Assembly (NCBI GenBank): GCA_051306415.1
Contig: JBPPNE010000039.1
Span: forward strand, 1-28,327
Source: CBDDRG01 sp051306415
Lineage (GTDB): Bacteria > Pseudomonadota > Gammaproteobacteria > Pseudomonadales > Porticoccaceae
Direction of reading: 5' to 3'
DNA length: 28,327 bases
Positions 23,207-28,327 of this stretch are shown here, piece by piece (within the stretch, counting starts at the first letter, position 1; each line of letters begins with the position of its first letter). Below the pieces are notes generated by a model that did no database searches, was not told the origin of the DNA, and worked only from the letters and a program-made list of their open reading frames with translations. A program made the position numbers and the translations under genes.

Positions 23207-24359
23207 ATTTCGGCAGGCCCAGCTCGTGGGTCGCGACATGGGACAGGATCAGGTTGGTGGAGATCGGCGCGGTCTGGTACAGCCGGGTCTCGCGGAATTT
23301 GCGCTCAATATCGTACTCCTGCGCATAGCCGAAGCCGCCGTGAACTTGCAGGCAGGTATCCGCCGCGTGCCAGGCCGCTTCCGAGCCGAGCAGCTTGCTC
23401 ATGTTGGCCTCGGCACCGCAGGGCTCGCCGGCGTCGAACAGATTGGCGGCGTGGTAGACCATCAGCGCCGCCGCTTCGGTCTCGACATGGGCTCGCGCGA
23501 TGGGAAACTGCACCCCCTGGTTGACGCCGATGGGGCGGCCGAAGACTTCGCGCTCACAGGCGTACGCACTGGCGCGCTCGATGAAAAAGCGCGCATCGCC
23601 GATGCATTCGGACGCAATCAAAATACGCTCGGCATTCATGCCGTCGAGGATGTATTTGAAACCCTTGCCCTCGTCGCCAATGCGGTTGGCGGCCGGCACC
23701 CGCAGGTTGTCGAAGAACAGCTCGGTAGTGGAGTGGTTGATCATGGTTTTGATGGGTTTGATGGTGAGGCCGTTGCCGACCGCGTCGCGCATATCGACGA
23801 TAAACACCGACATGCCGTCGGAGGATTTTTTGACCTCCTCGTAGGGCGTCGTGCGCACCAGCAGCACCATCAGGTCCGAGTGCTCGGTGCGGGAGATGAA
23901 CACCTTCTGGCCGTTGATGACATAGTCGTCGCCGTCGCGTACCGCGCGGGTGCGAATGCGGGTGGTATCGGTGCCGCTAGTGGGCTCGGTCACGCCAAAG
24001 GCCTGCAGGCGCAGCGAGCCGTCGGCGATGCCGGTCAAGTAACGTTGCTTCTGCACGTCGCTGCCATGCTTGAGCAAGGTGCCCATGGTGTACATCTGGG
24101 CGTGACAGGCGCTGCCGTTGCAGCCGCTGCGCTGGATTTCCTCCAGCACCGCGCAGCCCGCCGCGATGGGTAGGCCGGCGCCGCCGTACTCTTCCGGGAT
24201 CAGCACCGACAAAAAGCCGGCTTCGGTCAGTGCTTTCACGAATGCGGTCGGGTAGGTACGGCTATCGTCGAGCGCGCGCCAGTACTCGCCGGGAAACTGG
24301 CTGCACAGCTTGGCGACCGCGTCGCGAATTTCGGGGTAGTTTTTGCTAGCCTTGTTCAT
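23199..24359 (-). CDS. Acyl-CoA dehydrogenase (FAD) heading the acyl-CoA operon
   Basis: 386 residues of the standard three-domain flavoprotein fold: N-terminal helices, the FAD/substrate beta domain (FGVTEPTSGTDTTRIRTRA, NGQKVFIS) and C-terminal helices (REVFGRPIGVNQGVQFPIA, QVHGGFGYAQEYDIERKFRE). The usual C-terminal catalytic Glu (as in xYEGT) is absent; the segment reads YQTAPISTN. Glu244 in MNAERILIA aligns with the alternative base of isovaleryl-CoA dehydrogenase and may take over. The ATG at 24359 starts the conserved protein; 17 earlier in-frame residues are poor. First gene of a four-gene operon with MaoC, CitE and crotonase; a terminator upstream insulates it. The substrate is probably a short branched acyl-CoA, unproven. 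Confidence 0.9.
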   Translation of the reverse strand: MNKASKNYPEIRDAVAKLCSQFPGEYWRALDDSRTYPTAFVKALTEAGFLSVLIPEEYGGAGLPIAAGCAVLEEIQRSGCNGSACHAQMYTMGTLLKHGSDVQKQRYLTGIADGSLRLQAFGVTEPTSGTDTTRIRTRAVRDGDDYVINGQKVFISRTEHSDLMVLLVRTTPYEEVKKSSDGMSVFIVDMRDAVGNGLTIKPIKTMINHSTTELFFDNLRVPAANRIGDEGKGFKYILDGMNAERILIASECIGDARFFIERASAYACEREVFGRPIGVNQGVQFPIARAHVETEAAALMVYHAANLFDAGEPCGAEANMSKLLGSEAAWHAADTCLQVHGGFGYAQEYDIERKFRETRLYQTAPISTNLILSHVATHELGLPKSF

Positions 24360-24432
24360 GGGTACGGCGCTCTTTTGGAAAGGCTGTCGGGACATCGCAC
24401 TGGGAATCACACCGGGTAGACGACTGCCCCGG

Positions 24433-24454
24433 AAAACCCCCGGTTTCTCGGGGG
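24433..24454 (-). terminator. Rho-independent terminator on the minus strand
   Basis: Read on the minus strand: CCCCCG, loop AGAAAC, CGGGGG, then TTTT. Six G-C pairs followed directly by Ts make a strong short terminator. It would end transcription coming from the DUF3094/DmdC-like genes before the acyl-CoA dehydrogenase gene. Confidence 0.75.
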
Positions 24455-24463
24455 ATCAGTCCC

Positions 24464-24581
24464 TTAGGGAAACGCTGAATAAGTCCTTCGACAGGCTCAG
24501 GACGAACGGTAACCTATTGATTCCGTTCGTGGTGAGCTTGTCGAACCATGAATGGAATCCATTTGTTCAGCGTTTCCTTAG
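24464..24581 (-). mobile_element. 110-bp IS5-type MITE, copy 2, with TTAG target duplication
   Basis: The element spans 24468-24577, flanked on both sides by TTAG as a direct repeat (24464-24467, 24578-24581). The duplication is not a palindrome, so it cannot be part of the inverted ends. It has the same length as copy 1, opposite orientation and one internal base difference. It lies in the 383-bp gap between the acyl-CoA dehydrogenase start and the DUF3094 stop; the rest of the gap holds the terminator and no gene. Confidence 0.87.
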
Positions 24582-24742
24582 GGCGACGCGGCGACGCATT
24601 CTAGCGGCATTTTTGCAGCCGGTAAATTTGTGGGGCCGACCGACACACAAGCTAAGCATGATAGTTCGCTGGCATCGCAAGTCGCCAGCCAAACCCGCGG
24701 CGACACCCGGCCTTGGTCACCCGTTAAAAAACTGTTAGCCAC

Positions 24743-24928
24743 TCACACCACGCCCTTGAGCCATGCGGCCAGATAGGCGAGACCGCCGAGCACACTGACG
24801 ACGATCCACAGCACCAAGAGCAGGCGCAGTGGCCGATAGGGTTGGCGTTCAACTGAATGCACCGGTGACGATAGATACTCCTGTACCCGGTCGAGATCTT
24901 CCTGCGATAACTTACTGCTTTTTGCCAT
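24743..24928 (-). CDS. DUF3094-type small membrane protein, 61 aa
   Basis: Hydrophilic N-terminus (SKLSQEDLDRVQEYLSSPVHSVERQPYRP) followed by one membrane segment (about 34-57: LRLLLVLWIVVSVLGGLAYLAAW). The LSxEDxxRVxEYLxSPxHxVER pattern is that of DUF3094, a small protein family of Pseudomonas and related gammaproteobacteria with no known role. The ATG at 24928 has GAGG about 10 bases upstream; longer upstream frames run into the neighbouring gene without sense. It stands 53 bp downstream of the DmdC-like gene, probably on its transcript. Confidence 0.85.
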   Translation of the reverse strand: MAKSSKLSQEDLDRVQEYLSSPVHSVERQPYRPLRLLLVLWIVVSVLGGLAYLAAWLKGVV

Positions 24929-24981
24929 GCGTTTTGCCTCTCGGTTATAAGACCTGCCCCAGGGCTGTTTCAGGGGCTGCC

Positions 24982-26781
24982 TCAGGAGCTCATGAAGCGG
25001 TCTTCGGTCATTGCCATCAAGGATTCGGCGCCGGTCTTCATCGTCGCCACCAAGCTGCGGGTACGCGGCAACAGCTTGTGGAAATAAAAGCGCGCGGTCT
25101 GCAACTTGGCTTCGTAAAAATCCGTTTCGCCGCTGCCGGCGCGCAGCCGCGCGCTGGCGACAGCGGCCGCCCGCGCCCACAGATAGGCCAGTGCGATATA
25201 ACCGGCGTACATCAGATAGTCGAACGAGGCTGCACCGACTTCTTCGGGGTTCGCCGCCGCCTTCACGCCGAGGTCGCGGGTAATCTGCTCCCATTCGGCC
25301 AGCAGCTCTTCCAGCGGAGTGATGAACTCGGCCATCTCCGAGCGTGCGCGCTCGCCCTCGGTATAGGCGCGAACCCGGGCGATGTAGCGGCCGAGCAGTT
25401 TGCCCTGGGTGCCCAGCACTTTGCGTCCCAGCAGATCGATGGCCTGAATGCCGTTGGTGCCCTCGTAGATCATCGCGATGCGGGCATCGCGCAGGTTTTG
25501 CTCCATGCCCCACTCGCGGATATAGCCGTGACCGCCGAATACCTGCACGCCAAGACTGGCGCTCTCGAAGCCGACCTCGGTACAAAAGCCTTTCGCGATG
25601 GGCGTCAGCACCGCCAGCAGGTCCTCAGCTTCGGCCCGCGCGCTCGCATCGACAGCCAGTTGCGCGATATCGATTTGGTAGGCCAGGCTTTGGATCAGCA
25701 TGCGCGTGCCTTCGGCAAACGCCTTGATGGTCAGCAGCATGCGCCGCACGTCCGGGTGCACGATGATCGGATCGGCGGGCCCGGCGGGATTCTTGGGGCC
25801 GGTGGGTGAGCGCATCTGCAAGCGCTCGCGGGCATAGGGCACCGCACCCTGCAACGCCAGCTCGGCATTGACCACACCCTGCATCGCGGTGCCAATGCGC
25901 GCGGTGTTCATGAAGGTGAACATGGCCGCGAGACCGCGGTTGGGAGCGCCAAGCAAATGGCCGACGGCGCTATCGAAATTGATCACACAGGTGGCGTTGC
26001 CGTGAATGCCCATCTTGTGTTCGATGGAACCGCAGCTGACACCATTGGCCGCGCCGGCTTCGCCATCGGCGCCGGGCAGGCGCTTGGGCACCAGAAACAG
26101 CGAAATACCCTGGGTGCCGGGCGGTGCGTCCGGCAGGCGCGCCAGCACGATGTGGCAGATATTGTCGGCGAGATCATGCTCGCCCGACGATATAAAGATC
26201 TTGCTGCCGGTGATGCGATAGGTGCTGTCGCCCACCGGCTCGGCGCGGGTGTGCAACATCCCCAGGTCGGTGCCGCAGTGGGCCTCGGTCAGGCACATGG
26301 TGGCGGTCCACTGCCCGGCTACCAGCTTGGGCAGATAGGCATCCTTCAGCGCGGTGTCGCCGTGCACCGTCAACGTGTAGCGCCCACCCTTGGACAGGAA
26401 GGGATACATGCTCCAGGACCAGTTGGCGCTACCGACGATTTCGTTGAGCACGCTTTCTAGCGACGGCGGCAGGCCCTGGCCACCGTAGTCGACGGGCCCG
26501 GTCAATGACGGCCAGCCACCATCAATATATTTTTGATAGGCGTCGCGAAAACCGGCCGGCGTTTGGACGCCCTCTGGTGTCCAGGTGCAGCCCTCCTCGT
26601 CGCCACTGCGATTGAGTGGCGCCAGCTCTTCCTCACAGAACTTCGCCATCGCTTCATAGATAGCCGCGATCAGCTCCGGCGTTACCTCTTCGCAACCGGG
26701 CAGAGTCCGCCACAGGGCCGGGAAATCCAGTAATTCGTCCCGCACAAAGCGGAGTTCGCGCAGTGGCGCTTTGTATGGCAT
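24982..26781 (-). CDS. Long acyl-CoA dehydrogenase, DmdC-like (599 aa)
   Basis: The long (~600 aa) acyl-CoA dehydrogenase class that includes 3-methylmercaptopropionyl-CoA dehydrogenase. It has an extra N-terminal segment (YKAPLRELRFVRDELLDF), the FAD domain (MCLTEAHCGTDLG, ITGSKIFISSGEHD), a typical RIGTAMQGVVNAELALQ helix and the catalytic Glu440 in IYEGTNGIQAIDLLGRK, followed by a C-terminal extension that usually pairs with this class. The ATG at 26781 was preferred to a TTG three codons earlier. It follows bioD by 92 bp on the same strand. Many paralogs of this class act on medium or long acyl-CoA in beta-oxidation, so DMSP breakdown cannot be claimed. Confidence 0.9.
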   Translation of the reverse strand: MPYKAPLRELRFVRDELLDFPALWRTLPGCEEVTPELIAAIYEAMAKFCEEELAPLNRSGDEEGCTWTPEGVQTPAGFRDAYQKYIDGGWPSLTGPVDYGGQGLPPSLESVLNEIVGSANWSWSMYPFLSKGGRYTLTVHGDTALKDAYLPKLVAGQWTATMCLTEAHCGTDLGMLHTRAEPVGDSTYRITGSKIFISSGEHDLADNICHIVLARLPDAPPGTQGISLFLVPKRLPGADGEAGAANGVSCGSIEHKMGIHGNATCVINFDSAVGHLLGAPNRGLAAMFTFMNTARIGTAMQGVVNAELALQGAVPYARERLQMRSPTGPKNPAGPADPIIVHPDVRRMLLTIKAFAEGTRMLIQSLAYQIDIAQLAVDASARAEAEDLLAVLTPIAKGFCTEVGFESASLGVQVFGGHGYIREWGMEQNLRDARIAMIYEGTNGIQAIDLLGRKVLGTQGKLLGRYIARVRAYTEGERARSEMAEFITPLEELLAEWEQITRDLGVKAAANPEEVGAASFDYLMYAGYIALAYLWARAAAVASARLRAGSGETDFYEAKLQTARFYFHKLLPRTRSLVATMKTGAESLMAMTEDRFMSS

Positions 26782-26822
26782 CGTCGTCAACTCTTACTTG
26801 TTCGTCAGTGCAGAAGTGTATG

Positions 26823-26849
26823 CCTGCGCCTGAAAAAATGACAGGCAGG
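26823..26849. other. Hairpin in the bioD to acyl-CoA dehydrogenase gap
   Basis: CCTGCGCCTG (26823-26832) pairs with CAGGCAGG (26842-26849), with a bulge, across a nine-base A-rich loop. No T-run follows on the minus strand, so it is an imperfect candidate for ending the biotin transcript. Confidence 0.4.
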
Positions 26850-26873
26850 GCATCGGTGATCAACGCAGGCGCG

Positions 26874-27566
26874 TCAGATCAGACAACTGAGATCGACAAA
26901 CTGTCGCGCCCGCGCAAACGCCGCGCTATCGCCGCCATCGAGATAGGGGATTTCGCCGAGCAACGGACAACCGAGGCGAGCCTCCAGCGTTTCCCGGTTT
27001 TCGCGGTAGTGGCTCATAACCTCCGCGCCAGTTTGATTGGCCACCCAGCCGGCGAGTTCGAGGCCATCGCGCCGAATCGCCTCCGCGCTCAGCAGCGCAT
27101 GACTGAGGCAACCCAGGCGCATCGCAACCACCAGAATCACCGGCACCGCGAGCAGTCGTGGGATGTCGGCCAGGGTTTCCCGATCACCGAGTGGCGCCCG
27201 CCAGCCACCCGCGCCCTCGATCAAGGTGAAATCGGCGCCCAGCGCGAGCACCCGCGCGCAGTGCTCGGCAAGATCGGCGGCGGTCAATGTCCGGCCCGCC
27301 GCCGCTGCCGCCAGATGCGGCGCGATGGCGAGCGGTAGCGCCACCGGGTTGACCTGCTCATAGGTGAGCGACAGCGATGCCGCGCGTTGCAGCCGCAGCG
27401 CATCCTGATTGCGCCAACCAACGGGCGAGCGTTCACAGCCCGCGGCGACCGGCTTCACTGCCGCCGTGGTGAGCCCGCGAGCGCGAGCGGCGCGCAGCAG
27501 CGCACAGGCCACCAGCGTCTTGCCGACGCCGGTGTCAGTGCCGGCAATGAAATAGGCTCGGGTCAC
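26874..27566 (-). CDS. bioD: ATP-dependent dethiobiotin synthetase
   Basis: Closes the ureido ring of 7,8-diaminopelargonate with CO2 and ATP, the penultimate step of biotin synthesis. 230 residues. P-loop GTDTGVGKT at the N-terminus, VKPVAAG, the substrate/Mg loop EGAGG near the middle and VANQ. The start is a GTG overlapping the bioF stop by four bases (GTGA), the same arrangement as gnd-pgl. No bioH or bioC lies between bioF and bioD, unlike the bioBFHCD order common in gammaproteobacteria. Confidence 0.95.
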   Translation of the reverse strand: MTRAYFIAGTDTGVGKTLVACALLRAARARGLTTAAVKPVAAGCERSPVGWRNQDALRLQRAASLSLTYEQVNPVALPLAIAPHLAAAAAGRTLTAADLAEHCARVLALGADFTLIEGAGGWRAPLGDRETLADIPRLLAVPVILVVAMRLGCLSHALLSAEAIRRDGLELAGWVANQTGAEVMSHYRENRETLEARLGCPLLGEIPYLDGGDSAAFARARQFVDLSCLI

Positions 27567-28327
27567 GGTGCCGGTGACGGCTCGCGCGCCGGATATTCGC
27601 GGAAGGCCACCGCCAACGCGGCCAGCAGACCATCCACCTGGGCGTCGCTGTGCTCCGCATTGAGCGCGATGCGCAGGCGGGCGCTGCCCCGCGGCACCGT
27701 CGGTGGGCGGATCGCGCCGACCCAGTAACCCTGATCGTGGAGACTGCGGCTGATCGCGACAACGCGCTGGTCGTCGCCGACCAATACCGGCTGGATCGGC
27801 GTCGGCGATGGCAACAGAGGTATCTGCAATTGCTGCGCGCCGTGGCGAAAGCGCTGCACCAGCGCCCGCAACCGGTCCCGCCGCCAACCTTCCTCGCGAA
27901 TCAAGCGCAGGCTCGCGCGACTCGCGGCGGCCACGGCGGGCGGCAGCGCGGTGGTGTAGATATAGGTGCGGCCGAACTGGATCAGGGTTTCGATCAGCGC
28001 CTCGCTGCCAGCCACGAAGGCGCCGAAGGTGCCAAACGCCTTGCCCAGGGTTCCCACCAGTATCGGCAGCCGCTCGCAATCGAGGCCGAAATGCTCGGCG
28101 ATGCCGCCGCCGTTGGCGCCCAGCACACCAAAACCGTGAGCGTCGTCCACCATCAGCCAGGCGCCGTGGGCATCGGCGATGTCGGCAAGTTCAGGCAACG
28201 GCGCGAGATCGCCGTCCATGCTGAACACGCCATCGGTGGCGATCAGCCTGCGCCTGTTTTTCCCATCGCCGTCGTTGAGCAGTTGCCGTAGCGCAGCCAC
28301 ATCGCCGTGGTCATAGCGCTGAAACCG
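27563..28327 (-). CDS. bioF: 8-amino-7-oxononanoate synthase, C-terminal part (5' end outside window)
   Basis: Joins pimeloyl-ACP/CoA with alanine, using PLP, at the start of the biotin ring pathway. About 254 residues are visible; family members are about 385, so the N-terminal third is off the right edge. The frame is open to the last base (RFQRYDHGDV). Visible: SMDGDLAPL, MVDDAHGFGVLG, and the Schiff-base Lys in GTLGKAFGTFGAF. The C-terminal small domain with PPTVPRGSARLRIALNAEHS is complete. Translationally coupled to bioD. Confidence 0.95.
   Translation of the reverse strand, partial: RFQRYDHGDVAALRQLLNDGDGKNRRRLIATDGVFSMDGDLAPLPELADIADAHGAWLMVDDAHGFGVLGANGGGIAEHFGLDCERLPILVGTLGKAFGTFGAFVAGSEALIETLIQFGRTYIYTTALPPAVAAASRASLRLIREEGWRRDRLRALVQRFRHGAQQLQIPLLPSPTPIQPVLVGDDQRVVAISRSLHDQGYWVGAIRPPTVPRGSARLRIALNAEHSDAQVDGLLAALAVAFREYPAREPSPAP

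Noticed and set aside
22251..24173. 640-codon plus-strand open frame
   Set aside because: It lies opposite the clear MaoC and acyl-CoA dehydrogenase genes; its sequence has no family features and reflects GC-rich third-position bias on the reverse strand.
24343..24738. Open frame encoding an SLSNHE-type peptide
   Set aside because: This is translation of the MITE, not a gene; the same false peptide appears at copy 1.
24743..25585. 280-codon minus-strand frame ending in the DUF3094 protein
   Set aside because: Only the last 61 codons make sense; the upstream part overlaps the dehydrogenase gene in another frame.
24829..25809. Long plus-strand open frame opposite the DmdC-like dehydrogenase
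   Set aside because: Antisense shadow; the minus strand has a complete and well-matched protein.

Overview
The window is chromosomal DNA of a high-GC Gram-negative bacterium, most likely a gammaproteobacterium. Three things point that way: a small DUF3094-type membrane protein (a family I know from Pseudomonas and relatives), entericidin-like and DUF3309 small proteins, and several acyl-CoA modules typical of soil and aquatic gammaproteobacteria. No rRNA, tRNA, CRISPR array, prophage or complete insertion sequence is visible. The species cannot be named from this sequence.

Layout. (1) 1-8641: the 3' part of a very large cyclic beta-1,2-glucan synthase gene, overlapping zwf on the plus strand. 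Facing them is a gnd-pgl pair on the minus strand. Together zwf, pgl and gnd supply the whole oxidative pentose phosphate route. (2) 8642-9921: a gene-poor stretch with a 64-aa entericidin-like lipoprotein and several short perfect tandem duplications. (3) 9922-18118: a CPA1 Na+/H+ antiporter, three related Crp/Fnr-type regulators, a response regulator with a PAS domain, a hybrid histidine kinase fused to a receiver-GGDEF diguanylate cyclase, and a 52-aa DUF3309 protein. (4) 18119-20329: an AT-richer stretch with a Fe/Mn superoxide dismutase and a ferritin-like diiron protein. (5) 20547-24359: a minus-strand acyl-CoA operon (acyl-CoA dehydrogenase, MaoC-type hydratase, CitE/HpcH-type lyase, crotonase), resembling itaconate/citramalyl-CoA-type pathways. 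(6) 24743-28327: a DUF3094 protein, a 599-aa DmdC-like acyl-CoA dehydrogenase, bioD, and bioF running off the right edge.

Regions 3 and 4 read as a stress and signalling island: cation/pH homeostasis, redox defence, iron storage, c-di-GMP output and three one-component regulators. All three regulators keep the same four cysteines.

Most notable observations. A 6-G run in the kinase-cyclase gene: removing one G would split the fused ORF into two genes joined by a TGATG stop/start. A ~400-bp near-identical direct repeat of the receiver-domain DNA. Two 110-bp IS5-type MITE copies with YTAG target duplications, in opposite orientation 12.2 kb apart. A four-unit 15-bp repeat that forms a 17-codon mini-ORF bridging two genes of the acyl-CoA operon. 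A recurring pattern of 14-24-bp tandem duplications at gene edges. A SOD with His at the metal-tuning Gln position.
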